Origin: Primula veris
Lineage: Eukaryota; Streptophyta; Magnoliopsida; Ericales; Primulaceae
NCBI GenBank assembly: GCA_963682055.1
Contig: OY821740.1
Coordinates: 32,814,795-32,878,794 of the forward strand
Length of the DNA stretch: 64,000 nt
Reading direction: 5' to 3'
A model generated the notes under the pieces. It ran no database searches, had not been told where the DNA came from, and saw nothing but the letters and a program-made list of their open reading frames with translations. Below are positions 48,805 through 60,589 of the stretch, piece after piece; the stretch's first letter is position 1, and each line of letters opens with the position of its first letter. A program made the position numbers and the translations under genes.

Positions 48805-51800
48805 TCAAAGATCATTCATGTCAGAATAAGAAGAAAACTGCATGGCGACATCTTTCATTATCTGAATTAAACCATTTAAGTCATTGCTCCCTAATTCAAG
48901 ACAGTCTCTTAGTAAGTCGCCTTCAATGACCTCTTTCTGCACTGTCTCGACCAATTGCCTCAAAGGCCCCTGAAAGTTGTCAAAAATGAAAAAAAAGTCA
49001 ATTAGAATAAACCAACGACTAACAACATATAAAAGAAAACTAAAGTAGTCGATAGGATGTTTTAGTCAAAAACTAAAAGTTATAGTAAAGGCCTCGCCGA
49101 TAGGACTAAAACTATAAAATCACATAGGAAGAAATTTTTATTTAATCCTGATGAAGGCCTGCACGTTACGACAAATTAAGCTGTTAGTGAGATAAATTAC
49201 ACCTTTATAGTTTTTTTTTTTTCTCTCTCATTTAGAGATAAAACCTGCGAAACTTCGTAGGCGACAGGGTTCGAACCCTGACGGTGAGCATGATATACTC
49301 GGATACCAACCACATGGCTACCAACCACTTGCTCTCCTTTATAGCTTTTAGACCCCATAACACCAACAACATAACACCTTTCAGTACCTAAATTGAGCAT
49401 ATACTTAATTACTTATTGAGGAAAACATCACATTGCTTTATGGCAGTGCTTGTCTTGTTCTGACCCACCATTAGTCATGTTACAGTACAACAAAACTCTC
49501 CTCATGAATGAGCTGAGTATTAATTAGAATGCAAAGAAAAAGTAGTTATAATTCAAATTCAAAGATCAAAGACTATATAAAATATCCTTGTCGAGATTAA
49601 CCAAAATGTGATTTTAGCAGAGCATGTCAATTTCTACATAAAAGACATAAAAGAGGGATTTTATGGAAAAATTTGTTTTGAATGAGGTGTTTCAGTGGGA
49701 AAATATTTCGTAAATTTACATGCATCTCTGCCCCTGGATGAATCCTGATTAAGCCAATGAATGCAACCTATGAACTATTACAATTCACAATCAAGCATTC
49801 AACTTTGCAAAATAATAATAATAGCTTATACTACAAAAGAATCACTTTTAAGCACAAATAAATACAAGCAAATAGATAAAAATAGGGAAAACTAACCGAA
49901 GGATGGAACAACCAACCAAACTACATGCATGCATCCAATCAGTGGGGAAGTTAAGTGGGGACGATCGGGTGCCACGGCACCCCCCATAATTTTAGAAATC
50001 GCAAGTGACGCAATTTTTTTTTAGTACAATTTCTTTTTAGGTGTAGATTTGGCACCCCCATAAAAATATGTTACTTGTACATATATTTATAGCTAATGTT
50101 TGAACCCAAAACACAATAATTAAATTTGGGCCGAAAGACCCAATTATATTTTTCTTTGATATTGGACTCTTTAAGATTTAATTAAAAAAAAAATAACATC
50201 AACAACACTTCTTTTCGTGCGTGTCAGCGTGTGTATCAAAATAAAAAACAAAGTTGAAAAAAGAAAAACTCCACTCCTCTGTGCTGCTGTGCACCGCATT
50301 GATTGGGGTTAGATTTAATTAAAAAAACATCAACAATTCTATCCTTCTGGCTCGGCAAGGTATACTCTTCTATTTATTTTTTCCTTTAATATTCTTCTTT
50401 TTATTATATGTATTGATGTTATGTTGCACCATAGGTGTTTGATTAAAGTACTCAAAGGAAAAAAAAAAGGCTATTAACTCTTAGAGTTTTAATCTGCAGA
50501 TCTGGCATCGCTAATATTTTTATCGAGTATAAAATGGGAAAGACACCTAAAATAAATTCGTTATTTAAGAGAGCTAATGTTTCTCCGACGGAAGAGAATG
50601 TTGGTAGTAGTGTTGATCACGTGACAATCGATACGCCTAGTCCTCCAACAAAAATTCAAAGAATCGACACAGTAGAATTTGATATTAATTCGCTAGAGCG
50701 TGATCCTGGATTACGTAGAAAAATTTGGGAGTATCCTGTTAATAGGCGTGACGAAGTTCGTAGGGCGTACATAACTCTACATGGTCCAAATCGTCCCGAT
50801 TTAGAAAAAAAATATCCGTATACTCTTGCATCCGCCAAGGCTCGTCCTCGAAGATTTCAAGCTCCGTGGTTTGCTTTATTTTCGTGGTTGGAATATTCAG
50901 TGGCCAAGAACAAGGCTTTCTGTTTTCCTTGTTTCCTTTTTGCGCCTCCGGATGGGTCTAGTTTTGCAGGACATAGTGCATTTGTTGTTGAAGGTTTTGA
51001 TGGTTGGAGGAAGGTCAATAGCGGGAAAACTTGTTCTTTTCGTTTGCATGAAGGTGTTAATTCCGATTCTTGTCATCGAACCGCTGAACATAAATGGAAG
51101 GAAATACAAAACCCAACTCAAAATATTGAAAGGGTGATTGTAAAATTTTCTGCCGAACAAGTTTTTAACAATCGCATTCGCTTAAAAATTTCTATTGACT
51201 TGGTTCGAAGATTGGCCTTTCAAGCTATGCCTTTCAGAGGGCATGATGAGAAATCAACATCAAACAACCGTGGTAATTTCCTTGAGTTTTATGATTTATT
51301 AGCATCATATAATGAAGAAGCCACCAAAGCATTGATAAATGTTCCAAAGAATGCCACTTACAAGTCGTCTGATATTCAAAAAGAATTTTTACATATCTTT
51401 TCTATAAAAGTAAAAGAGGCGATTCGAGAAGAAATTGGACATGCTAAATTCTGCATTATAGTGGACGAAGCTCGAGATGCGTAAAAAAAGGAGCAGATGG
51501 CAGTAGTTATAAGATTTGTTGATAAAAATGTTGTTTTACGGGAGCGTTTCTTTGGTATTGTTCATGTTCCCAAGACTATGGCAGTGACACTAAAAGATAG
51601 CATATGCTCAGTTCTCAATCACCACAATCTCGATATTCGGAATATTTGGGGACAAGGATTTGACGGTGCAAGTAACATGCGGGGTGAGTTTCATGGACTA
51701 CAAGCTTTGATATTAAGTGATTGCCCATATGCTTATTATGTTCACTGCTTCGCACATCGATTACAATTAGCATTAGTGGCATCAGCAAAAGAAGTGCTTC

Positions 51801-54578
51801 CAGTCGACCGATTTTTTGCTAAATTGCTTCGGATCGTGAATATTGTTAGTGCATCATGCAAGAGAAATGATGAGTTGAAAACTACCCATGCCGATGATAT
51901 TGCTTTCTTAATTTCCATTGAAGAGCTTAAGACTGGAAGAGAATTAAATCAAATTGGTAATCTGCAACGACCTGGTGATACTCGCTGGAGTTCTCACCTA
52001 AAGTCTGTTTCTAGCTTGATAAAAATGTATAGTGCTGCTTGCATGGTTTTACTTAATATTTATGAAGATGAACCTACTTCTCTAAAGGGAGAAGCTCGTT
52101 CAACACATAAGGCATTAACTTCCTTTGAATTTGTCTTTATACTTCATCTTATGAAGTCAATGTTAGGAATCACGAATTCTCTTTGTCTAACTTTGCAATC
52201 TAAAACTCAAGACATTCTTAAGGCTACTTCAATGGTTTTATCTACTAAAAGCCTTTTTCAAAATCTTAGAGATGATGAATTCGATGATTTGGTTGCTACC
52301 GTCAAACTCTTTTGTGAATTACGCAACATTGATATCCCAAACTTGAATGCAAAATATTCTTCGAGTTATGATCCCACTCGTGATAACTTTTCAGTACTTG
52401 ACCGCTATAGAGTTGATATTTTCTATCGTGCTATAGATTCTCAAATTAAAGAACTAAATCGTCGCTTTGATGAGCAAGTAATGGAATTGTTAGTTCTTAG
52501 TTCTACTTTGAATCCTAATTGTCACTCTTCAATATTCAAAATTGATGATATTTGTCTACTTGTTGACAAATTTTATCCGGAGGACTTTACGGAGTTTGAG
52601 AAAAGTAACTTGAAATTGGAACTTCGACATTACGAGAATTGTGTTATTTCTCTTCCTGAATACAAGAATTTATCATCGATTTCCGAGCTTTGTCAATGGT
52701 TGGTAGAAACAAAATGGTCTACAACATATCAGCTTGTTTATAGAATTGTGGTTCTCGTGCTTACTCTTCCTGTTTCTACCGCCACCGCAGAAAGATCATT
52801 TTCAGCTATGAATATCATCAAAACTAGTATTCGTAATAAAATGAAAGCCGATTATCTTGAAGATTGTATGATGATGTATATTGAGAAAGATATTGCTTCA
52901 AAATTTAGCACGGAAACTATCATTGATGCATTTGCGAATGCGAGCAGCCGTCGGGTTCATTTCTTTTGATTTTATCAGGTATCATGTTAGTTATTTGCAA
53001 TAATTTTTGTGTTTATGCTTTGGTATTTGTTCAACAACACTTAAATGGGGTATATAGATTATGGGTGAGTATGAAAAATTATTATTTTAAGTTGCTTTTT
53101 TTTTTGGTATATTTTGGCACCCCCGATTTACATATCCTGGCTTCGCCCCTGCATCCAATTCCCAATAACTCCCCGTTACTCCACTAATTGTGACTAACAT
53201 TTATGATTCATCAATCAAGTATTGAGTTTTACAACAACAAAAAATTACTCACAAGTAACAAATAGTACACTTTTAAGCACTTTTTCGAAAAAGGAAAACC
53301 TAGCTAAAACATATTTGCAGAAGGTTCCCTTTAAGGGTAAAAAAAACATAAGCTTTTACGACATAAAAATCACAAGATTTCTCACAAGGCGTTTTCAAGC
53401 TTTAAATCAAGCTTTTTAGCTTAACTTTTCTAGATAGTGATTTTAAGTACATAAAAGCAACCAAATAGACAAAATTCAGAAAAAAGTAACCGCCCGATGG
53501 AACACTTTAAGCAGCCTAACACAAATTCATAATTCACAATCAAGAGTATTTAAGTTCTAACAAAAAAAAAATGCACTTTTTAGCAAGTTTTTTGAAAAAA
53601 AAACGAAAACCAAGTTATATCATTCTTGCTAAAGCCTTGCTAAAAGCGTAAAAAGACGTAATCTCCCGGTGCAAAATAACCTAAGATTTCTCGCAAAGCA
53701 TTTCCTAACTCGGCTTTTTTAACAAGTACTTAGAAATCCAACAAAAGTATTCCGGGTGTTAATAGGCCTACGATTTTTTGCAAAGTATACTTCAGCTCAG
53801 ATTATCTCTGTTTTAAAAAGCTCCATAGAAGCTCGATTAAAAGCTTTAAAAAAAGGTCAAAAAGCTCTCTTTTCCACTTTAAGCTGCTAAAAGCTTACGC
53901 TTTTTGCACTTTTAGTGTAACTATTGCAAAAACGCTTTCGTTAAGTTTTCGCTTTTTAAACACTTGATTATTTTAAACATTGCTTTTCTTAAAGTAGACA
54001 ACAAACAGCAAAGAACTAAAACGAAACGAATGAAATAACGCCAATGTTTTCGGCATAAAAAGCCTAAGATTTCTCGCAAACTATATTCCAGCTTAGTAAA
54101 GTAGATAACGAAAACAACTCACGGAGCGATGAAACACCCTAAGCAGCCTGCGAAACAGCGAGTTACACGCCTTCAGCACCCCCCTATAATTCCTCGCAAC
54201 CCAATCCGTCCTCTCCCCCTCGCTCCCAAGCCTCATAACCTCAGTCACCGCCCCAATCAGCTCATTCAAATCCTTAACCACCCCAAACACCTCACTCACC
54301 TCCATACCATCTCGCCATGCGTAGTTTCTAACATAGTCCCAGCCGAGGGAGAGGAGTGTGCGCCATAAGCCGAGGCTTGTGGCGCGGTCGAGCTTGTTGG
54401 CGATGAAGGTGGCGCGGTCCGAGCCAGGTTTGTCGCCGCGGGAGAGGCGGAGAGAGGAGACGCGAAGGAGGAGGGAGTGGAGGGTGGTGAGGGTAGTGAG
54501 GGAGAGAGAGTGGGTTTGTGGTGGGTTGAAGAAGAGGAGGAGGAGGATGATGAGAGAGAGGGAATGCCTGACGCGCAT
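48805..54578 (-). CDS. Conserved plant protein of unknown function (two exons, 206 aa)
   Basis: The exons on the minus strand are 54578-54123 (152 codons) and 48969-48805 (54 codons plus TGA). The junction is phase 0 with donor GTGAGT and acceptor TTTCAG. The start MRVRHSLSLIILLLLFF is a strong signal-peptide-like hydrophobic segment ending near QTHS. The body has LLLRVSSLRLSRGDKPGSDR, LGLWRTLLSLGWDYVRNYAW, ERTDWVARNYRGVLKACNSL and FRRLLRVFHRS. Exon 2 continues GPLRQLVETVQKEVIEGDLL and RDCLELGSNDLNGLIQ. I recall this as a small conserved plant family without an assigned role. The Met at 54578 is preferred over one 18 codons upstream, because that extension is a Lys/Arg-rich readout of a T tract. 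The 5153-bp intron holds a hAT transposon and a SINE. Confidence 0.85.
49211..49335 (-). mobile_element. tRNA-derived SINE, 125 bp, with target duplication
   Basis: On the minus strand the element starts AGAGCAAGTGGTTGGTAGCC. An A-box-like TAGCCATGTGG (49320-49310) is followed 32 bp later by a perfect B-box GGTTCGAACCC (49277-49267). The element ends in a poly(A) tail (49223-49211). A 9-bp duplication (CCTTTATAG on the plus strand) flanks it at 49202-49210 and 49336-49344. The polymerase III boxes, tail and duplication together define a SINE insertion, located in the intron of the unknown gene. Confidence 0.85.
49940..53151 (+). mobile_element. hAT DNA transposon, 3.2 kb, near-autonomous
   Basis: The 8-bp duplication CATCCAAT lies at 49932-49939 and 53152-53159 without mismatch; 8 bp is diagnostic for hAT. 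The ends are CAGTGGGGAAG at the left and, read inward, CAGGGGCGAAGCCAGG at the right, and both arms carry a subterminal GGTGCC. The element encodes one transposase. It lies in the large intron of the gene at 48805-54578, in the opposite orientation. Confidence 0.93.
50534..52969 (+). pseudogene. hAT transposase (TTF-type zinc finger, DUF4371, hAT dimerisation), one nonsense codon
   Basis: This is a single frame of 811 codons plus stop, broken once by TAA at 51482-51484 (codon 317), directly after VDEARDA where relatives usually have Ser. The N-terminal TTF-type zinc-finger region holds RRFQAPWFALFSWLEYS and CFPCFLF (residues about 106-138). The DUF4371/RNase H-like catalytic region has VDEARD (about 311), GQGFDGASNMRG (about 372), YYVHCFAHRLQLAL and RPGDTRWSSH. 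The C-terminal hAT dimerisation block is STATAERSFSAMN near residue 750. No frameshift was found, so the copy is young. A 316-aa N-terminal product and a product initiating at Met 51497 are possible but unlikely to be active. Confidence 0.93.
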
Positions 54579-55399
54579 TTTTTTTTTTTTTACTCTTTTT
54601 GCTTTTACACGTAAAACAAGCGTGTAAAACAAGTAAAATTTTATCCGTTTTATAATTTATATAAAAATTATAAAATAATTTATTTTAAATATAATTATAA
54701 AATTTAACATTTGAATTAAACAATTAATTTTTAAAAAAATTTATTTCAACAATTTTAATATAAGTTATTCGCTGATTAAAATTACACGTATTTCGTAATG
54801 TACAGCAGCACCAGAGTAATATTACCAATATATATAATATTAATGTGCCGTTATCAAAACCTTAAACCCCTTCAGATAGATAAAGTGAATAAGACCGTAC
54901 ACTTTATTATTTTTAGTTGTTTTCGGTTCTTGGGCTTTTCGGTTTTTAGTCAGCCTCAGCTTAAATTAGTGAGGGCAAAAGAGGGAATGGTGAACCAATC
55001 GACACGTCTATGTCCATTGTTTCATACTCTCTCTATTTCCAAATTATTGTCCTGTTTTATCAATCATCCATTTTTTTTTATGTTTCTTTCAATGTTTACC
55101 CTTATAAAACAAACATTTCCTTATAAAATATGTTTGGATCATGTTTATATGTGTAATTGCAAAATATTAGACTTACTAATTATGAAAAGTGGAGAATAAT
55201 TTAGAAACTTCCTACAAATGAATAATGAACCATTAAAAAAAACAGATGGAAGATAGTATTGGAGATATTATTGGAGATGTAACCGTGTCGGTACCGATTT
55301 AGTTAAAGAGAAGAAAAGTCAATGCTATTTCATTTTTTGTATCAAGTAATTAGAAAGTCGTGCAAGAGGTGTACACGCACCAGATACTCCAAAATACTA
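54579..55399. other. Promoter side of the unknown gene, with a MITE fragment
   Basis: Sequence around 54640-54806 (AAATTTAACATTTGAA, AAAAAATTTATT, CAACAATTTT and TTTCGTAATG) resembles the inner and right part of the MITE at 55400-55634. It lies within about 60-230 bp of the start codon. No other gene was seen. Confidence 0.5.
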
Positions 55400-55634
55400 C
55401 TCCCTCCATTCTCATTTAATTTTCCATTACGAAAGTATGTTTAATTTTAACCGGTTTATAACTTGTATCAAAATTGTCGAAATGAATTTTTTTAAAATCT
55501 AATCATAAAATTTAACATTTGAACTATATAATCAGCTTTTGAAAAAATTTATTCCGACAATTTTGATACAATTTCTTGGCCGGTCAAAATTGTACATAGT
55601 TTCGTAATAAACAATTAAATACGAACGGGGGTAG
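55400..55634. mobile_element. Stowaway-type MITE, 235 bp
   Basis: TA (55398-55399 and 55635-55636) flanks the ends CTCCCTCCATTCTCATTTAA and, read inward, CTACCCCCGTTCGTATTTAA. The interior contains an inverted AACCGG..CCGGTC pair and AAAATCTAATCATAAAATTT, shared with the elements at 28260-28434 and near 54640. Confidence 0.85.
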
Positions 55635-55636
55635 TA

Positions 55637-57062
55637 TAAAATATTGTATGAAGTACTTGTGATACAATTGTTGTAAACCTTTAATTGATATTTATTTTTC
55701 CATTCTTAGTTTCTTTTTATAATAGGGGTACGTAGTATGTGAGTATGAAGAATTGTCAATTTTTTATGGAATGAAAATAAAATCGTTCAATCATTAGCAA
55801 ATACAGTCGAAAAATGGTTGTAAACATTTAATTGATAAGTCTGTCATATCTCTATAAATTTACAAGTTTTTCTTTCCTTTTCATTGATTAACGAATAGAA
55901 AATATATATTTTAATCAGAGCGAGATGTTTCCTTATATTCATAAGGAAACGTATGATATTGCCCATGCAAATAAACTCTTTCAATATCATGGTATTGTCA
56001 CTCTCAGGGGGTCTTACAGTAAGTAGAGAAGCGTTTTTTATTTTGTCTCAAGGGGCTAACACCCCTGAGCTTGTGCCCCCTTATTCAAGAGATATTTCCT
56101 TCTATGTATCCATACTCAGGGATATTCACCCTCAAAAGTATATTTTCTACACCCATAATCAAGTGATTTAGTAGTACCTCTAGGCATATCTCTTTGCCTT
56201 ATATCTCTATTTGTATCAATTATGAACCAGCTATGATATGATAATAGCTAAATATCGATGGTAAATCATCAATACTTAACTTGTATTTTGCTTTTAGGTA
56301 ATAATAAGTCAATTGTCACGTTAGACAAGTCGTTTTATGACCAAGTAGGCCGCGTAGTTGTCTCGGGTTGAACCCTAACCCATCTTCATAGAGTATTTCT
56401 TCGGGTCTCGCTTAATGGCATTGATTGCTCAGTAATTATCTTAATTGCAACCCTAGTCTTAAAATTTTACCCCGTCAAAACCAATTTTTTCAACGAACTA
56501 AATAAAAGTTTTATCTTAACCAACTTTGAAAACTTCTTACTCATCCAAATAAAAAAATTAAAAAGTGGATAACCGTAAGTCACAATCGAAATCAAAAACA
56601 TAAATCATCTACGAAATATGATAGAAACAACATAATTTTTCCAAACCAGAAATAAAAACTTATAATAAAAACCAAACTATTTTAGAAAATTTAAATAATA
56701 ATACACAAATATATATTAGTTCATATAAGTATTAGTAACAAAACTGTCAAATCATTTTTTTCCATCCCTACGACACTTTCCCAAATCAAATATTGATTTT
56801 CATAGCCCTAATTCGGACGTAACTTCGGTTCGGAAACATGATGAACTCAAATTACTTAACCGACCTCAAAAATCAACTAATAATACCCAAAAACCCTCCA
56901 CTTTGTTATGAAATTCGGCCTAATGAGCCCAAATCTATAAAACAATACTATTTACTCCCAAAAACCACCAAATAGGAAAAACCAGAAAATTAATAAATAA
57001 ATAAGAAAATGTTAGATCTATATCTTCACCATGTATATATACAGAAAAAATATCAACGTACC
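55637..57062. other. Intergenic spacer before the right gypsy copy
   Basis: No gene was recognised. A 72-codon frame at 55953-56171 has no family features. GTACC (57058-57062) precedes the LTR and would be one half of its 5-bp target duplication. Confidence 0.5.
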
Positions 57063-57618
57063 TGATAGAACATAAAAATTGGACCCGAATGTTCTATTCG
57101 GGTATGAATCAACCCACACGTTGTAAATGGGTATCTAACGCTTAAATGGGCTACAACATGCCTATTCTTCAAAGATGAGGGTGGATATTGTTAAAAGCCC
57201 AAACCCACTTAACAAGTGACCCATGTCTGAAAAATTCCAGGAGATGGAGACATTTGTCAACATCCCATGAGACATAATTGCTTATAAATAGCCATCTATC
57301 CCTCCTAAAAGAAGAACCAGAAAATCTACCTAAAAAATAGAGAGAAGGAGACAAAAGAGAAAAATTTGTCAGAACTCACCACACTCAAAAGCAGACCGAG
57401 CAAGATACAAAACCGAACACCGAGATCGAAGGAAGATCAAGATCATCCGAACAAGTTGTAATACCGAGCATAAATATAAATAGGAAATTGTATTCCGGGC
57501 AATTATACCACCAAGCTTAATAAAAGATTAAATAAGAGTTCATTATTTATTCTATTTTTATATACTATATTGTTGTTGAAAAGCCTAACCCCACCCATGA
57601 AAGTTATGGCTTTATCAA
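57063..57618 (+). repeat. 5' LTR of right gypsy copy (556 bp)
   Basis: It starts TGATAGAACATAAAAATT and ends GGCTTTATCA. TATAAATA at 57283-57290 is a likely polymerase II TATA box. It aligns end to end with the left LTR (5319-5889). Confidence 0.9.
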
Positions 57619-57620
57619 AT

Positions 57621-57639
57621 GGCGCCGTCTCCGGGAATC
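57621..57639 (+). other. Primer binding site, tRNA-Asp-like
   Basis: TGGCGCCGTCTCCGGGAAT lies 2 bp after the LTR, identical to the site of the left copy. Confidence 0.75.
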
Positions 57640-57696
57640 ATCTAGTTCCCAACTAGTTTCGAAATCGAACACCAATACTCTATCAGGCGAGCAACA

Positions 57697-59760
57697 ATGG
57701 TGACCAATATAGAGGAAACTCATCCCGATATAGTCGAAACCAATAACCAAAACGTACAAATTAGCCAACAAGACTTCGACGACCTACTTGCTATCCGCGA
57801 CAGATATGACGCTATCCAGTTCGGAAACCAACCAACAACCTCCAATGTCCACCAAAAACAACAGGCCGAACAACCAAAACAGCTTGACGGAATCGTCGAC
57901 GAGAACCCTACGTCCTCGGATGATGAACAAGCATTGCCCGTATTAAGGAGCGCAAGAACGCGCTTACCCGTATCCCAGGCAGGACCGAGCTCAAGAGCCC
58001 CACGGCCAGCAGCCTCGGTTAATTCCAGTTCCCACCAAATCCATCTTCTAACGAACGAAGCCCACCGGTTTGGCATGCCAGAGGGCTTTGTCCTCGAGCA
58101 AACGTCTCGACCTCCAATATTCCCACCGCGGGTAATTACCCCGTCCACGGTGGAAGTACAACCCCTCGCTCCCCAAGCAGGGAACGAGGCCGCCTTAACA
58201 CGAGCTGAGCGGGTCAAAACGCCCAGCTTCAAGCTCAGCTGGCCGCATGCATGTCAGCCATGGCAGCAGCAGGTATCACGATACCGCCCATTCAAACCGA
58301 CAATGCACATGCCGACCACCGACATGGCATGGAAGATTCCGCCTACAGGGCTGCCATGGAAGTGGCAGGGCTGCAACCAAATACAAGAGGACCCTACCAA
58401 GGGGGCAATGTCCCAGTAACGATCCCTCAAACATTCTCCCACCCAAACACTCTTACGGGACATATCATTGCCGCGAACCCGCACGACAAGGGGTACCCCA
58501 ACCACAGGGTCGTGGTAGGATACTACCCACAACCCCACCAGTGAGGATACCCCCCCCCCCTCTCTACCAAGCACCGGATGAAGCGTTCCAACATGCTTGG
58601 GACGTATGCCAAGAAACCCCATGTATCGAGCATATCACTCGGCACCGCAATCCTAGGGGGTTCATCATCCCCGAATTCAGGCTATACGATGGGAAAAGCT
58701 GCCTAATCGATCATCTGTGTCATTACAAAACGAGGATGGAATTGTGGAGCGATGACCCTGTACTGATGTGCAAGTTTTTCAAAAATAGCTTGGGCCAAGA
58801 GGCTTCGTCGTGGTATCACAACCTGCCATGGGGTTCCATAGGAAGCTGGGTGGAGCTTCTCCGTGTGTACTCCACCTGATATGCTGCTCATCGGAAGAAG
58901 AAGGTCAACATCGACACCTTTCTCAAAATGGCAATGCAGCCGAATGAACGACTCAATGATTATTGCATACGTTTCATCGACATGGCAAACCAGATTCCGC
59001 AGTACGCCAATAATATAGCCATCTAAAACTTTATCAACTCCATTCCTAGCGGCTATTGGGCGAGAAGGAAGTTCATAGGCAAAAGCTTTCCGACCACTGA
59101 TGCTCTGCTAGCCTATTGTACCCACCTCACCGATAAGAACAAGGAAATACGACTCCTAAACCGAACTCTGCCAAGAAGAGAGTCGGTCCGAGAAGCACAA
59201 GTGGGCCGCAAGAGAACCAAGAACAATCAGGGGAAAGTCGTCAGACCGACCAGAAGGGACAAAGGTCCCGAGGTCCACGACAGAGTAGAGCAACCCCGAG
59301 AACCCGAGCACAAACCACTCCATCTCACATACCCGATGCCGATCAATGAGCCTAAACCACTCCGGATCGCCTACCCAACATCCCCCAAACCACTTCAACA
59401 AGGTCGGTTCCCAGAGAGGGAACGCCGAAGTATCTACGAACCTGTCGAGCTGCGATACACTTTCAACCTGTCTGCTGAAGATATCCTTAAGGATATATGC
59501 AGGGAAAGTTGGTATTCCCGACCACAACCATTCGCTACTCCCCCCAATCAAAGAGATTCCAAGCTCTTTTGCGCCTATCATGAGGATCACGACCATCTCA
59601 CCGAGCATTGTCGCAATCTGCGGTGGAAGATGAACTCGTGGGGTGACGCATGATACCTCAATAAGTTCATCAAGGGTGCCGGGATCAAAGGCAAACAGCT
59701 AGCCATCGATGGAGCCGACAACCGGCGAGGCAAAACAATCAACGTCGTTCATCTGTCACG
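57697..59760 (+). pseudogene. gypsy gag, right copy, multiply broken
   Basis: The start MVTNIEETHPD at 57697 matches the left copy. The frame changes near 58200. It changes again (-1) in the C run at 58546-58565, the same interval as in the left copy. In-frame stops follow at 58877-58879 (TGA, CGA in the left copy), 59024-59026 (TAA, CAG in the left copy) and 59651-59653 (TGA, GGA in the left copy). The capsid block FKNSLGQEASSWYHNLP and the CCHC-like CAYHEDHDHLTEHC are still readable. Confidence 0.85.
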
Positions 59761-60589
59761 ACCCATAACCACGGGCGGGGAAAGATCACAACAGCGGCAA
59801 CTGGCACACTTTGGGCAAGTAGCCAAGGCGTCGCAGGCGTCAACTTCTAAACGACAATGCATGCTGCAGCGACGCCCACCCATTTCTTTCTCAGATCTCG
59901 ATGAAGAAGGGGTGGTATACCCCCATGGGGATGCCATTAACCTCCGCATCCAAATCGGCATAGACACGGTCAGCAGAGTGCTAGTCGACCAAAGGAGCCT
60001 CTTATGATATCATGTACAAAGAGCTCTTTGACAAAATGGAGCTCAAGCTGCAAGACCTACAGCCGACCGACGTCACACTGATTGGGTTCATCTCCGAGAC
60101 GACTAAACCATTGGGGAAGATCATCCTCAGTGTTACAACGGGATCCGTATCAGTCCCCGTAGAATTCTTGGTGGTCAATGACAATTCAGGCCATAATGCG
60201 ATCTTGGGCCGACCATGGCTTCATGCCATGCGGGCCATACCTTCGACATACCACCAGAAGGTGAAATACCCCAACGCTAGAGGGGAGGTCGAGACGGCCC
60301 GAGGATGTCAAGAGGATTCACGACGCTGTGAAGACATCACCGCAGCTCTGAAGAAACAGCTAGTTGTGGTCGAACAACCCTCGAGCACGAGGAAGCTCCT
60401 CAACCAAATAGCCCGAACTGAGAGGGTTGTTGAGGAACAAGTGGGGGAGACGCTCCGGAGGGTGAGCATCCCTAATATGGATGAGGAACACTACTTCCTC
60501 GTTGGTGATAGCCTCCCGAAAGGGAATCCGAGGAACTAGAAACGTTCCTCTTCAGTAACATCGATAAATTCGCGTGGAGCCCCAAAGAC
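59761..60589 (+). pseudogene. gypsy protease segment, right copy
   Basis: The frame continues from gag up to VDQ, where one extra A near 59990 shifts it. The downstream protease part is then open from 60012 to about 60510. A 1-nt deletion near 60512 shifts it back toward the pol frame. The left copy is unbroken at both points. As in the left copy, the catalytic triad begins D-Q. Confidence 0.8.

Noticed and set aside
49261..49320. A tRNA gene suggested by the palindromic B-box GGGTTCGAACCC
   Set aside because: No cloverleaf or anticodon arm could be formed; poly(A) tail and flanking duplication show a SINE.
54129..54627. Plus-strand frames opposite exon 1 of the unknown gene
   Set aside because: The minus strand has a signal peptide, family-like blocks and a splice donor; the plus-strand frames are Arg/Pro-rich shadows.
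55953..56171. 72-codon frame before the right gypsy copy
   Set aside because: No family motif, no splice partners and no codon pattern supports a gene.
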